A DNA stretch of 64,000 nucleotides from Bacteroidota bacterium (GTDB taxonomy: Bacteria > Bacteroidota > Bacteroidia > Chitinophagales > Chitinophagaceae): positions 35,924 through 99,923 of the forward strand of contig VBAT01000015.1 in assembly GCA_005884665.1 (NCBI GenBank), written 5' to 3'. Position 1 is the stretch's first letter. The number at the start of each line of letters is the position of its first letter. Below, piece after piece: positions 27,315 through 38,044 of the stretch. The position numbers were made by a program, and so were the translations under genes. Under the pieces are notes generated by a model. The model saw nothing but the letters and a program-made list of their open reading frames with translations. It had not been told where the DNA came from and searched no databases.

Positions 27315-28865
27315 TTAATAGCCCTGGTTTTGCGGTATATCCAATTGTGTGTTTGTATCGATTTCTCTCTGCGGGATGGGCAATAATAACCGCCCCGGAG
27401 TTGAAACATTATTGTATAATTCCTGTAACGTCGGAGCCGGTGCCACATACAAACGATAATGATTATAATATTCATCGGCATAGTGATCTTTCATTGTTTG
27501 CACAGCATTGACCGTTGTCATCGTTGTATTGAAGCGAAGCAGGTCGAACCAACGCTGGTTCTCAAAAGCAAATTCAATCCTTCTCTCATTTGATAATGCA
27601 AGTTCAAATTGTGCAAGAGTTGAAAGTACGCCTGCAGCATAAATGGGCACGCCGGCTCTTGCCCTTACTAAATTGATCAGGTCAATACTGGATTGTGAAA
27701 AACCCTGGGCTTCGGCAAGCATCAGTAACACATCAGCATAGCGCAACACCGGCCAGTCATTTTCTGCATCATCATTAACTGACGGCTGCGGCGGAATATA
27801 TTTTTTGACATATAATTTAGCTGCGCTGCCTGTACCATACACACCGATAAGCGTTGCTTTCCTTCCATCGCCATTTGTCAGCGTGTCGAGATCGTTGGTA
27901 GGATAATTCAATCCATCGCCATCGCCTGCTATTACCGCCGAGCCACTGCCGAGTGGGGCAAAAAGATTAGGAAGCAAAGAACCAAGGCCCAGGCCACCTG
28001 CTTTGAAACGAATCGCGAAAAGAATTTCTGAATTCATTTCAGTAGTGGTGGAAAACACATTTGCATAGCTCGCCTGCAAGGCATAGCCGCTATTGGTTCT
28101 TACATCCTGCAGCAATGTAACTGCGTCAGCTTTCCTGTTTAAAGTAAGATATACTTTCGCCAGTAAAGCTTTTGCCGCCCATCCTGTCGCTCTTCCAAGA
28201 TCGCCGGCAGCAATTTGATTATACTTCAACCCATTCATGCTGGCCGATGCAGTTTGCAGATCAGCAATAATGAGCTTGTAAATATCATCCACCGAAGAAC
28301 GGTTCATGGTTTTAGACTCATCTGGCGAAATAGGTTTATGTACAAGAAATACTCCTCCGTATAGTCTCACCAAATTAAAATAATGATAGGCCCTGATGAA
28401 CATGGCTTCACCAGCCAGCTGCTTACGATCTGTTTCTGAAATAGGTATACTGATAGCGCCGAAACTATTTGAACCCGTTGCAGGATCATATCCCACGCCA
28501 AGTTTTTGCAAAACAATATTCACATTGCGGATATTGGCGTAGCTGGTAAACCAATAACTGTAAATACCCGAATGGGAAGTGCTCGGCGTAAACATATCGA
28601 GATCGCTAAGATCACGATTGCCGGAAGCCGTACTGCCCGGACTTCCCTGTTTTGAATTATCACTGCGCAGTTCGGTCATCTGCCACTCATAATATATGGG
28701 CTTGGTCAACCCATTATAGCAGCCAGTAAGACCGCTTTTTACTTCGTCGAGATTGGAGTAGTAAGTGCCGGCGCTTAGGTTGGACTCTGGGTAAACGTCA
28801 ATGATCTTTTTACACGAGAACAAACCTATGCTACAGATCAGGAAAATATATTGAATATGTTTCAT
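27315..28865 (-). CDS. SusD/RagB-family outer-membrane lipoprotein
   Basis: 516 residues with lipobox GLFSC (lipid cysteine about residue 18). The N-terminal helical TPR-like part (DVYPESNLSAGTYY..., later ADVLLMLAEA) and C-terminal RRIEFAFENQRWFDLLRF block are diagnostic of RagB/SusD. It forms the lid over the TonB-dependent SusC pore and binds oligosaccharide at the cell surface. The gene follows susC by 18 bases. The neighbouring lyases point to alginate oligomers as ligand. Confidence 0.93.
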   Translation of the reverse strand: MKHIQYIFLICSIGLFSCKKIIDVYPESNLSAGTYYSNLDEVKSGLTGCYNGLTKPIYYEWQMTELRSDNSKQGSPGSTASGNRDLSDLDMFTPSTSHSGIYSYWFTSYANIRNVNIVLQKLGVGYDPATGSNSFGAISIPISETDRKQLAGEAMFIRAYHYFNLVRLYGGVFLVHKPISPDESKTMNRSSVDDIYKLIIADLQTASASMNGLKYNQIAAGDLGRATGWAAKALLAKVYLTLNRKADAVTLLQDVRTNSGYALQASYANVFSTTTEMNSEILFAIRFKAGGLGLGSLLPNLFAPLGSGSAVIAGDGDGLNYPTNDLDTLTNGDGRKATLIGVYGTGSAAKLYVKKYIPPQPSVNDDAENDWPVLRYADVLLMLAEAQGFSQSSIDLINLVRARAGVPIYAAGVLSTLAQFELALSNERRIEFAFENQRWFDLLRFNTTMTTVNAVQTMKDHYADEYYNHYRLYVAPAPTLQELYNNVSTPGRLLLPIPQREIDTNTQLDIPQNQGY

Positions 28866-28883
28866 ATCGCTTTAGTTGAATGA

Positions 28884-31800
28884 TTAGAAATTAACATCAA
28901 TTCCAAATATCATTGTTCTCGGTATCGGATAGCTTCCTCTCTGGTAGCCGTCAACCTGTGGAATAGCATAGGGACCGGTGGTGAAACGGGCTTCCGGATT
29001 GATCCCCCTGTAGTTTTTCCCAAAGCCAAAAAAGAGGTTTTGACCCGAAAAGTAAACCCGCAGTGAACTCAAACGAAGAGGTCTGGATAGTTTAGCAGGC
29101 AGAGTGTAGCCGACGATCACTTCTCTCAGTGTAAAATAGGAAGCATCTTCGACCACATAATCTGTCAGCATCCAATTAAATCCAACTGTGGAATAAGGTG
29201 TCTTTCCATCGCCGGGAAACATCGGGCTCAGCCAGCGATTGTTATTATAATTCTTGTTATATCTTTTTGTCTCGTTATAGTTAGGATCACCATTGATCAA
29301 CTGCCCGCCATTTACACCCTGGAACATAAAACTGAGATCAAAATCTTTATAGGTGAAATTGTTGGTAATACCCCAGGTGAAATCAGGGTAAGGATCGCCG
29401 GTGACAACACGATCTTTATCATCAATTACTTTATCACCATTCACATCAACCAATTTTAAGCCGCCTGGTACAAAAAGATTGCTCAGTCCACTGGTGAGTC
29501 CACCTGCCCGCGCAGCATCTATCTCCGCCTGTGAAAGCCAGACACCATTTGTTTTGTAGCCGAAATACTGGATAAAAATATTATTGACCTTGTTCATGTA
29601 AAGCTCTGTGCGCTCACCCTGGTTCAGGAAAAAAGCATCCGGCCCGAGATCGAGTAGTTTGTTTTTAACATGTGAGATATTCAGTGAGGTTGTCCATCTG
29701 AAATCCTTCTTCCTGATATTGTTAGTAGTTAGTTCAACTTCTATCCCGTCATTTTGCAGTTTGCCTATATTATTAATTGTGGACTGCGTGCCGGTAAAAC
29801 CCATCGTTGCCTGGTTGAGCAACAATGCTTCGGTTTTTGAACGGTAAGCATCGATGGAAAGAGTGATCGCATTTTTAAACAAGGCAATATCCACTCCGCC
29901 ATTGAATGAAAAAGTTCTTTCCCATGAAATATTTGAATTGGCAAGCGTACTGCTCGAAGGGGCCTGGCCCGGTGTTGATGTTCCTGTACCGGAACCCAAA
30001 GGATAGTTCGCTATGTATAAAAGATCGACCCAGGCAAAATCAGGGATGTTATTATTACCGATCAGTCCATAGCTGCCTCTTATTTTTAATGTATTTAGCC
30101 AGGTTATGTCTTTCATGAATTTTTCCTGGCTAACTACCCAGCCCACGGATGCAGCGGGGAATGATCCCCATTTATGGCCAGGGGCAAACTTGGAACTTCC
30201 ATCTGCCCTTATACTTGCCGAAAGCAGGTATTTATTCTGATAACTATACATCACACGTCCCAGGTACGACAACAAACCTCTGGGAGTTGTAATATTGAAA
30301 GATCCGGCCTTATCTATCTGAAGCGCGGTATTTAGCGTGGTAATATGGTCACTCGGATAATCGAGTCCGACCATCTGTTCATCTTTTACTCTGGTTTTTT
30401 GCGCAGTAAATCCCGCCAGGATATTAATCGAGTGATTCTTTATTTGCTTAACATAAGTCAGCGTGTTTTCAGAGAGAAGATCAATAAAAAGCCTGTTGTT
30501 GTATTGCCCCCTGTTCAAATCGCCGTCTTTAAAAGAGTTCCTTTTGGCAAAATCGAGGGTATTTGAATATGCGACATAAGCACTGGCCAGTGTTTTAAAA
30601 TCAAGGCCAGGTATAATATTGATGGTAAGATCACCGGAGCTTAATACACGATAATCGTCGGAGTTTATCGTCCTTGTTTCCATTACTGATTTGGGAGTAT
30701 TATTGGCTGTATTAAACGGATCAGTCGCCGAGGTCGTGGTCCACAAACTGCCATCGGGCATCAGACCGCTATATACTCTTCCGTTAAAATGCCTTGCCTG
30801 CGCAAAATCCCCTGTTTTAACATTTGCCCATTGTGCGGCCTGGCTGACAAAGGCAGCTGTTACATCATCGTGATAAACGGGAAGAAATGACTGGAAGCGT
30901 ACAAAGTCGATATAGTTTACAGAAGGTCTTTCCCTTTTTATATAAGTTGGGTTAACATTAAAAGTACGTATGCTAAATTTATCATAGGTGCTGTGGTACA
31001 TCAGGCCGTCATCTTTCTGGTAGCCACCGGAAATAAAGTATTTTATTGTCTTTGTCCCGCCCGATACATTCAGCAACAGGTTTCTCACCGTCGCATTCCT
31101 CAAGGCCTGGCCCTGCCAGTCTGTTCCATGTCCTCCTCTTAAAGTATTTTCTACTACGTAGGCAGCTCTTTCGTTATTACTGATGATTGCAGTGCCAGTC
31201 GGTGCCGGGATACTTGGATCCTTTGCTTTCAGCGATGCTTCGTAATAAAGAAGATTTGTGTACTCGGTAGTGGTCATCATGGGATAAGTTTCATAAGCCG
31301 TTTTAGCGCCGGTAGAAAACTTAAACGTGTATTTTGTCTTGTCTGCTTTACCGCTTTTGGTAGTGATGATGATCACCCCGTTGGCTGCACGTGAACCATA
31401 AATTGCCGCTGAAGCAGCGTCTTTCAATACTTCTACCGATTCAACGTCGGCCATATTGATCATCGAAAACCCTGACATACCATCTTCGATCATATGTCCA
31501 TCTACTACAATCAATGGATTTGACGATGCAGTGATCGAATTGATACCTCTTATTCTTACCTTAGGATCGGCGCCGGCTTCGGAGGATATATTTTGTACCT
31601 GCACTCCTGCGATCTTTCCCTGCAATGCCTGGTCAAGACGGGATACGGGAGACTCATCCAGCTTTTCATTTTTATATTTTGATACAGCCCCTGTCAGGTG
31701 CGATTTCTTTTGTGTGCCATAACCGATCACCACCACATCATCATTGGTGGTAACAGCCGGGACCAACGCAATATCAATTATCGTTTTGTCGCCAATGGTG

Positions 31801-32051
31801 ACCGTTTGCGCAGCGAAGCCCACATACGAAAAGATCAAAGTAGACGAAACGCTTTCAACGGTGATAGAGTAAGTTCCATCGGGTTTGGTAGCTACACCTC
31901 CTTTTTGTTTACTCGCAAGGATATTCACGCCAGGCAGCGGCTCCCCGGTACTTTGGTCGACCACTTTCCCGGTGATCGTTTTCTTTTGCGCCACAGCTAT
32001 GCTGCTTATCAGGACAAGCAGCATAACAAACAGGCAACGTGATTTTTTCAT
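28884..32051 (-). CDS. SusC/RagA-family TonB-dependent outer-membrane transporter
   Basis: 1055 residues: signal peptide (ISSIAVAQ), carboxypeptidase-regulatory-like domain (about 22-105), the SusC marker VVVIGYGTQKK, a plug domain with VRIRGINSI and PLIVVDGHM, and a long beta-barrel ending in IFGIDVNF, whose terminal Phe suits BAM insertion. It imports oligosaccharides across the outer membrane using TonB energy, with SusD as lid. No anti-sigma or FecR-type gene adjoins, so control is probably by the LacI regulator at the head of the locus. Confidence 0.95.
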   Translation of the reverse strand: MKKSRCLFVMLLVLISSIAVAQKKTITGKVVDQSTGEPLPGVNILASKQKGGVATKPDGTYSITVESVSSTLIFSYVGFAAQTVTIGDKTIIDIALVPAVTTNDDVVVIGYGTQKKSHLTGAVSKYKNEKLDESPVSRLDQALQGKIAGVQVQNISSEAGADPKVRIRGINSITASSNPLIVVDGHMIEDGMSGFSMINMADVESVEVLKDAASAAIYGSRAANGVIIITTKSGKADKTKYTFKFSTGAKTAYETYPMMTTTEYTNLLYYEASLKAKDPSIPAPTGTAIISNNERAAYVVENTLRGGHGTDWQGQALRNATVRNLLLNVSGGTKTIKYFISGGYQKDDGLMYHSTYDKFSIRTFNVNPTYIKRERPSVNYIDFVRFQSFLPVYHDDVTAAFVSQAAQWANVKTGDFAQARHFNGRVYSGLMPDGSLWTTTSATDPFNTANNTPKSVMETRTINSDDYRVLSSGDLTINIIPGLDFKTLASAYVAYSNTLDFAKRNSFKDGDLNRGQYNNRLFIDLLSENTLTYVKQIKNHSINILAGFTAQKTRVKDEQMVGLDYPSDHITTLNTALQIDKAGSFNITTPRGLLSYLGRVMYSYQNKYLLSASIRADGSSKFAPGHKWGSFPAASVGWVVSQEKFMKDITWLNTLKIRGSYGLIGNNNIPDFAWVDLLYIANYPLGSGTGTSTPGQAPSSSTLANSNISWERTFSFNGGVDIALFKNAITLSIDAYRSKTEALLLNQATMGFTGTQSTINNIGKLQNDGIEVELTTNNIRKKDFRWTTSLNISHVKNKLLDLGPDAFFLNQGERTELYMNKVNNIFIQYFGYKTNGVWLSQAEIDAARAGGLTSGLSNLFVPGGLKLVDVNGDKVIDDKDRVVTGDPYPDFTWGITNNFTYKDFDLSFMFQGVNGGQLINGDPNYNETKRYNKNYNNNRWLSPMFPGDGKTPYSTVGFNWMLTDYVVEDASYFTLREVIVGYTLPAKLSRPLRLSSLRVYFSGQNLFFGFGKNYRGINPEARFTTGPYAIPQVDGYQRGSYPIPRTMIFGIDVNF

Positions 32052-32082
32052 AATAGCAGTTTGTATAATTATAAAATCGTTT

Positions 32083-33291
32083 TTAGTATAAAAGATTAAT
32101 CCGCAAACGTTCAGCTTTATCGCCAGCCATTGTCTTCACTGCGCCGGTACATTTTTTGCAATTAAAATGTCCTGCTCCCTGTATCAGCAATACATAGCCT
32201 TCTTCCACTTCAAATTCTTTGATCTGTTGTCCCTCCCATTTATTTTCCTGCATGAGATATGGACTAACTGCATCAAACGCTTTTTTTAGTGATTTACCCG
32301 ATGCAGTTGTCTGATTCCAGAAGTCAACCCCCAGCTTATCTGACATTTGTGCGATGTTGAAAAATGCTTCCATTGCAAAAACCGTATAGTGTAATGAAAT
32401 AGTTCTTTCCATTTCTTTGGGGAACCTTCCCTTATCATCCATTTGGACATCCAGTCTTTCGGTCGCATTAGCCACAATCTTCCTGGCGAGCTCATTATTA
32501 CCGATAAATAGAGCCAAGGATAAGCGTTGGGCATCATACCAGGCACCATGGTTATTTGGTGCATTCATTTCATCCATACCATTCTTACTCGTTTGCATCC
32601 ATTCAAGAAAATCGCCGAACCATTTTTTCATTCCCTCCTGGTCTTCTTTTTTCCAGGCTTTCGAATCCTGTATCAATCCAATGCCATCGATCAGCTTTAC
32701 AAAATGCCTGGTATCTATCATACCGGCGCCTCTTCCTGCATTTATGCCTTTTATAGCCTGCCCATAATTAAGATTGGGATTCATTCTTGTCGCCGTATCC
32801 AGGAACCATACCCGCAGCAGGTTTGCAGCATGTTCGGCATACATTTTTTCACCGGAGAAATAATAAGCTAATCCCAGTGCATAAACTGATTCGCAAAGCT
32901 TCGGCAGGTATTCCTTGTCTTTGTAATCCTGCACTTCGGGATTAGTCTGACCATCTTTTCTTATATAAGGTAGACCATCCGGTTTTGTTGGATCGGGCCA
33001 GAAATAAGGAGCGAGGCTCATGTAATCATGCTTATTACCGCTTGGCGGGTCATTCTTCTTTTCCATCACGCTTACAGGGCCAAACTGCAAAGCCTTATCC
33101 GCATCTTTTATTAATTGCTTATACGCAGCAAATATCGAGGGGTCCTTGGCATTGATACTGTTCTTGTTTTTTTCAAGCACAGCGACGTTTAAAGCAAATA
33201 CGGTCGGCTTGCCTGGTTGTTCATATGCTTTTGCATAGGAAAAGGCTGCGAGAAAACCAATAATCGAAAATACCCTTGATCTTAGTCTCAT
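32083..33291 (-). CDS. Alginate-lyase-superfamily enzyme (PL5/PL38-like)
   Basis: 402 residues with a signal peptide. The layout matches the alpha/alpha-barrel alginate_lyase family: APYFWPDPTKPDG near residue 90, LNYGQAIKGINAGRG about residue 180, and NNHGAWYDAQ about residue 250, where the Asn-His pair is the likely catalytic site. Members depolymerise mannuronate- or glucuronate-containing polymers by beta-elimination. PL5 and PL38 cannot be told apart by eye. Six bases separate it from the upstream MBG protein and 31 from susC. Confidence 0.8.
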   Translation of the reverse strand: MRLRSRVFSIIGFLAAFSYAKAYEQPGKPTVFALNVAVLEKNKNSINAKDPSIFAAYKQLIKDADKALQFGPVSVMEKKNDPPSGNKHDYMSLAPYFWPDPTKPDGLPYIRKDGQTNPEVQDYKDKEYLPKLCESVYALGLAYYFSGEKMYAEHAANLLRVWFLDTATRMNPNLNYGQAIKGINAGRGAGMIDTRHFVKLIDGIGLIQDSKAWKKEDQEGMKKWFGDFLEWMQTSKNGMDEMNAPNNHGAWYDAQRLSLALFIGNNELARKIVANATERLDVQMDDKGRFPKEMERTISLHYTVFAMEAFFNIAQMSDKLGVDFWNQTTASGKSLKKAFDAVSPYLMQENKWEGQQIKEFEVEEGYVLLIQGAGHFNCKKCTGAVKTMAGDKAERLRINLLY

Positions 33292-33297
33292 TTTTAA

Positions 33298-36200
33298 CTA
33301 TTTAATGATCGGAATAATTTGTTTCAGGTCAACGCCGCTACCTCTTACTGTCACTATATGAATTCCTGATGGTATCAACGTCACATCTATCTCTGTATTC
33401 TGGAAACCTTCTGGCAGGAAGACATTTTTCTTCACCCACGGCCTGCCGCTCATGTCATAGATCACAATATCTGCTAATGCAGGATAAGTGGAATAAACCC
33501 TTACCGTCAGCGAGGTCTTACTACTCATGAATGCATGAATATGGTTCTGGCTGGTGCCGGTCACAGGTAAGATTGTCAACCTGCCTGGCGTATAAGTAAT
33601 GTTATAATTATTCGTAACTGCTCCCCCGGGAGTTAATGTATAATAACCGGCTGGTGAAGTAGTAGTGGCAGTAGTTGAAACAGTTGGAGGTGTAGCAAGA
33701 TTAGCCGCTGTTTCACCCAATACAAATCCCGTATAGATGATAGTGAATACGGGATTGAGTTGCCCTTCTGTTTTTACTGTATCCAAAACACGTATTGTTA
33801 AGTTAGCCTTGTTAACTGTCAATGTCCTTGCTACATCAGGGGCGGAAAAATAACCCGCATTGCCGGCCTGTGACGCAGTGATCGTCGTAGTACCGGCTCC
33901 TGTAATGTGAATAGTGTTGCCTGTGATAGTTGCTACTGCAGGATTGCTACTTACATAAGTGATCGGTATCGTGTTGTTGGTACTGGTTGCCCCTGTGGCA
34001 AAATCAGCATTCCCATAGGTTTTTGTTGCTAGCGCTGGGAAAGTGATCGTTTGATTTTGTTTCGGTTGAATTGTCAACGTACCATTTATCATTGTAATGT
34101 TATAGTTGGCCGCAGTGGCCCCTGTTACGGTGATCGGATACGTACCTGGAATTGATCCCGTAGTAGCGGTTGTTGTGATATTCGGTTGTGTTAGCAACAC
34201 TGCCGGCGTTTCTCCATACACTAAACCCGTATAAGTGGCCGTCAATACCGGGTTCGGTTGCTGTTCAAATTTCGTTTTGTTATCTGCGGTTATCGTCAGA
34301 TTTGCTTTTGCGACAGTCAATGGCTGGCTTGCACTCGCAGCGGGGTAAAATCCATCGCTTGCCTGTGAAGCGGTAATATTTGCAGTACCAGCACCTGTAA
34401 TGTGAATATTGCCGGCAACGATCGTTGCCACTGCAAGATTATCGCTGCTGTAAATAATAGGTTGTGCCGTATTAAGACTGGTTGCCCCAGCGTTGAAATC
34501 AACATCGCCATAAGTCTTCGCAGGTATTGGGTTAAATACAAAAGGCTGTGCCTGCGGTATTGCACCAACACCGAAAGAACCGAAACTGCTTACATTGGCT
34601 GCTGCTATATTCGCAGTATTATCACCGGGGCCAAGCGGAACTGCCCATGAAGAGCCTGAATTGGTGATGATACCAATATCAGTGTTAGGTAGTGTAGCAA
34701 ATGTTGAACCTTCGAGTGCTGCGTTCCATCCCAATTGTATGCCACTGGTACCTGACCCGGTCAAGCGGTTAATATTCCAAACGGCATTAACGACATTCTG
34801 TTTTTCTGAAGGAGTCAATGGTGTCCCGTTCACTGCACCATTTGATGTGATCCCTTCAAATGCTGTTACCGAAAAATTGGAAGATGAAGAAGGACTAAGT
34901 GTTACAGGTAAATAATTATTCAATGAACCGACCGGGAGTGTTGTTGCAGAAGCAAGCCCATCATATTGAAGAGAGCTTATATCGCCGGTCGCACTATTTG
35001 AAACCGTGGCAATATAATTAGATGAATTGAATGTTCCATTAATAGCGCCGCCGGCTAAAATATGCACGACATCCAGGGGACGTAAAGCGATCTTTCCATT
35101 GACAGTAAGATGATCGGAAACAGTGAATGCCCGATTAACAGTTACCGGTGCATTGATCTCAATGAATTTTGCAGTAACCGCTGTGGCGGGTGATCCTGTA
35201 GAAACACCGAAGGGCCAGGTGGTAGCGGCATTTACGATATAATTGATACCGTCATTATAAGTTTTATTGCCTGCAGTTGAAACAGAGCCGGTAGCCGGGT
35301 CATATCCATTTGCATTATTGTTTTGTAATGTGGTCCCGCTACCGGCGACAGAAAGGGAGACCGCTGATCCGCCCGATACCAATGGATCTGAAAGATAAAT
35401 TGTATCGCCAGCAGCATTAAAAGCAACAATAGAAGTGTTTGGTGCAATACCCGTCCCGCTTATGCGCAGTCCCCGGTTAGTAATTGCTATACCGGTAACG
35501 CCAGTAATCATATAAGAGGCCGATGTTAAATTACCGCTGCCGGATATGGGAGTTGAAGGACCTGTCCCGGTAAATGTTGCATTGCCAGTTATTTTATTTG
35601 TATTAAAATTCAGTTTACCGTGAATAGTAATCGACTTATCCACGCTTATGTCTTTACCTAATGCCACATCAGCATTGTCCGCAACCCGGAGTGACGCAAT
35701 GTTAATTGTACCCGCGCCGGAAATAGCTTGTGCGGAACTTCCGGCTAATACTATTTCATTGGTACTGGCAATATCTGAAGTCAGTGTGCCATTGACAACA
35801 ACCTGTCCCAGGATAACCGTCTGGCCGCTTGTGTATGTGGTGAAAGTGCTTCCTGTATTGATCGTAAGATTCCCGATTCGGTAAACCGGGCCTAGTGCAA
35901 TAAGGTTTGCATTGTTTTCCACGATCACATTACCATAGCTCTTTTGATTAAAAAAGTTCCCGGCGCCGGTAGTTGGATTGGTAGCCCGGTGATGCCAGGT
36001 ACTGCCCGGCTGCATATCGATAGCAGAGAAAAAATTGCCGCTGCCATTAGGACTAAATCCGCCATCATAATATAAATGAGAACCGGCCTGGAAGGTTACC
36101 CATTTTTCAGAAGACTGCGAACTGCTGCCAAAAGCATATGAGGAAGAAGCCGAAGTAATATTCGTGGTCAGGCTTGAACCATTGGTGAAAATAAAAGAAT

Positions 36201-36720
36201 TCGGTGTGCCCGCTGTTGTATTATCGAATCTTGCCTGGAGTGGGGTTACCATAATAATTGAACCGCTTACTCTTCCTGTACAGGTAGCTGCCAATGCCAT
36301 TCTTATACTTCCTACTGTCGAGGTAAATGAAACAGTACAGCCGGCATCAACGGCAAAATCTTCTCCAGCGTCGCCATTAAGTGTAAGAGTACTGGTGCCT
36401 GAAGTTCCTCTTATTAAACTAACAGTAGCATTATTGACAAATTTCATTTGAGCGCAGGTAATACTTCCGTTGGCTAAGCAGGTCACAGCCCCTGTAGCCG
36501 GGGTAGCGCCGCCAACATTGCTACCATCAAATACCAATATATCAGTAGCGCCGGTAGAAGAGGAGCGGGGACTGCCAGATCCGTCAAGAACGGTGTTCCA
36601 GTTAGACCCGGTAGTAATGCTCGTAGACGGGCTAGTGCCACCAACCCAGTAGTAAGTTGTCTGGCTATAAACAAAATCAGCAATTGAAAGGATGATTATC
36701 GTTAGTAAAACTCTTTTCAT
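33298..36720 (-). CDS. Large MBG-domain surface protein with T9SS sorting domain
   Basis: 1140 residues. A signal peptide (SIADFVYSQ) is followed by a long Gly/Thr/Ser-rich beta-helix-like region (about 20-640), at least two MBG-type modules with KTYGD/KTYGN and ANLTI repeats (about 740-1050), and a C-terminal type IX secretion sorting domain (from about 1060: YDMSGRPWVKKN, IIPIIK end). It should be exported by T9SS and anchored or released at the surface. Such a protein inside a lyase/SusCD operon may bind the polymer or act as an adhesin to algal matrix (inference). No catalytic motif is seen. Confidence 0.82.
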   Translation of the reverse strand: MKRVLLTIIILSIADFVYSQTTYYWVGGTSPSTSITTGSNWNTVLDGSGSPRSSSTGATDILVFDGSNVGGATPATGAVTCLANGSITCAQMKFVNNATVSLIRGTSGTSTLTLNGDAGEDFAVDAGCTVSFTSTVGSIRMALAATCTGRVSGSIIMVTPLQARFDNTTAGTPNSFIFTNGSSLTTNITSASSSYAFGSSSQSSEKWVTFQAGSHLYYDGGFSPNGSGNFFSAIDMQPGSTWHHRATNPTTGAGNFFNQKSYGNVIVENNANLIALGPVYRIGNLTINTGSTFTTYTSGQTVILGQVVVNGTLTSDIASTNEIVLAGSSAQAISGAGTINIASLRVADNADVALGKDISVDKSITIHGKLNFNTNKITGNATFTGTGPSTPISGSGNLTSASYMITGVTGIAITNRGLRISGTGIAPNTSIVAFNAAGDTIYLSDPLVSGGSAVSLSVAGSGTTLQNNNANGYDPATGSVSTAGNKTYNDGINYIVNAATTWPFGVSTGSPATAVTAKFIEINAPVTVNRAFTVSDHLTVNGKIALRPLDVVHILAGGAINGTFNSSNYIATVSNSATGDISSLQYDGLASATTLPVGSLNNYLPVTLSPSSSSNFSVTAFEGITSNGAVNGTPLTPSEKQNVVNAVWNINRLTGSGTSGIQLGWNAALEGSTFATLPNTDIGIITNSGSSWAVPLGPGDNTANIAAANVSSFGSFGVGAIPQAQPFVFNPIPAKTYGDVDFNAGATSLNTAQPIIYSSDNLAVATIVAGNIHITGAGTANITASQASDGFYPAASASQPLTVAKANLTITADNKTKFEQQPNPVLTATYTGLVYGETPAVLLTQPNITTTATTGSIPGTYPITVTGATAANYNITMINGTLTIQPKQNQTITFPALATKTYGNADFATGATSTNNTIPITYVSSNPAVATITGNTIHITGAGTTTITASQAGNAGYFSAPDVARTLTVNKANLTIRVLDTVKTEGQLNPVFTIIYTGFVLGETAANLATPPTVSTTATTTSPAGYYTLTPGGAVTNNYNITYTPGRLTILPVTGTSQNHIHAFMSSKTSLTVRVYSTYPALADIVIYDMSGRPWVKKNVFLPEGFQNTEIDVTLIPSGIHIVTVRGSGVDLKQIIPIIK

Positions 36721-36744
36721 ATAGCAGCGTTTTTTCTAGTGTTA

Positions 36745-38037
36745 TTATTGAGTAACAATAAGCGTTTTATTTTTTGAAACAATGAACATGATGCAAAACC
36801 ATGATAATGGAACAAGCAAAGCAGCCAGTATAAATAAGCCGGTGTAACTTGTTCTTGTTAATGATGGAACCATTAAGGTCAGTATGATCGTTCCGAGAAC
36901 GGCTGAGGTTCCGCCCATGCCCGATACGATACCAACATTTTTTCCATTGAAATAATCTGCAGGCAATGTTTGCAGGTTATTTATCAGGAACTGAAAGCCA
37001 AAAAGCGTTAGACTGATAAGACCGATAGCGATATTAACGTGATCTTTCAATTGGTCCATGTAGAAAGCAATAGCCGCAAGCGACACCAACATGACGATAC
37101 ACCCGATGGTTATAGCATTCTTCCTGGCTTCGGAAGGTGATGCGCCTTTTTTGATGCGGGCAGAAGAATAAAATCCGCCGGCTAAGCCGCCGATAGCCGC
37201 AAACAAATAAGGCACCCAGGCAAATGCACCAACTTGTTTTATATCAAAGGCAAACTGCTCTTTCAAAAAAGTGGGAAGCCAGGTTACAAACATCCACCAG
37301 ACGGGGTCAATAAAAAACCGCGAACTGATGATTGACCATGTATTCCTGAATTGCAATAATTCTCTCCATGTATAAGCTTTTGCGGATGCAGTCGCTGGTG
37401 CATTGGTAACCGGCTGAAGAATATGGTCTTGTTCTTCCCGGGTTATCCAGGGATGTTTATCAGGTGTGGTTTTATTGACGATGAGCCATGGAATGATCCA
37501 TAGCAGGCCGAGAAATCCGATATATAAAAATGTCACCTGCCATCCATAGGCATGAAATGAAAATGCTATCAACGGAAGCGCTACTACTGAACCTAACGCC
37601 GCGCCGGCTCCAAATATCCCCTGTGCAATAGCTCTCTCTTTTGAAGGAAACCATTCTGCATTACTTTTTGTAGCGCCAGGCCAGTTGCCTGCCTCACTGA
37701 TGCCAAGCATTGAACGGAATATGCTAAAAGAAGTTAAGGACCTGGCAATAGCGTGTAACGATATAGAAATACTCCAGGCTATAATCGATATGGTCATTCC
37801 CAGTCTTGTACCGATCGCATCCATCAATTTTCCAGTTACCGTTTGACCTATCGCATAAGCCACCATAAAGAACGTTGTGATAAAAGCCAGAGCATCTTTA
37901 CTGTTCGCATCGGCAATACCAAACTCTTTATAAATAAACGGCCACATGATATTGATAGCGCTCCGATCAATATAATTGATGATCGTAGAGAGGGCGATCA
38001 GGCCAATAATGTACCAGCGAAGTCCTTTGACTTTCAT
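36745..38037 (-). CDS. MFS transporter, hexuronate/anion-cation symporter type
   Basis: 430 residues from the ATG at 38037. A start 75 bases earlier would overlap the KdgF gene and adds a non-hydrophobic tail. Twelve membrane segments; INYIDRSAINIMWPFIY in the first and the EAGNWPGATK loop after the fourth are typical of the ACS family (ExuT/GudP). It would carry unsaturated uronate or DEH from periplasm to cytoplasm. It sits 7 bases after kdgF in the alginate operon. Confidence 0.9.
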   Translation of the reverse strand: MKVKGLRWYIIGLIALSTIINYIDRSAINIMWPFIYKEFGIADANSKDALAFITTFFMVAYAIGQTVTGKLMDAIGTRLGMTISIIAWSISISLHAIARSLTSFSIFRSMLGISEAGNWPGATKSNAEWFPSKERAIAQGIFGAGAALGSVVALPLIAFSFHAYGWQVTFLYIGFLGLLWIIPWLIVNKTTPDKHPWITREEQDHILQPVTNAPATASAKAYTWRELLQFRNTWSIISSRFFIDPVWWMFVTWLPTFLKEQFAFDIKQVGAFAWVPYLFAAIGGLAGGFYSSARIKKGASPSEARKNAITIGCIVMLVSLAAIAFYMDQLKDHVNIAIGLISLTLFGFQFLINNLQTLPADYFNGKNVGIVSGMGGTSAVLGTIILTLMVPSLTRTSYTGLFILAALLVPLSWFCIMFIVSKNKTLIVTQ

Positions 38038-38044
38038 TAGTGAA

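Noticed and set aside
31698..32042. Open plus-strand frames opposite SusC, MBG and lyase genes
   Set aside because: They are complementary shadows of long minus-strand genes with no protein-family features.
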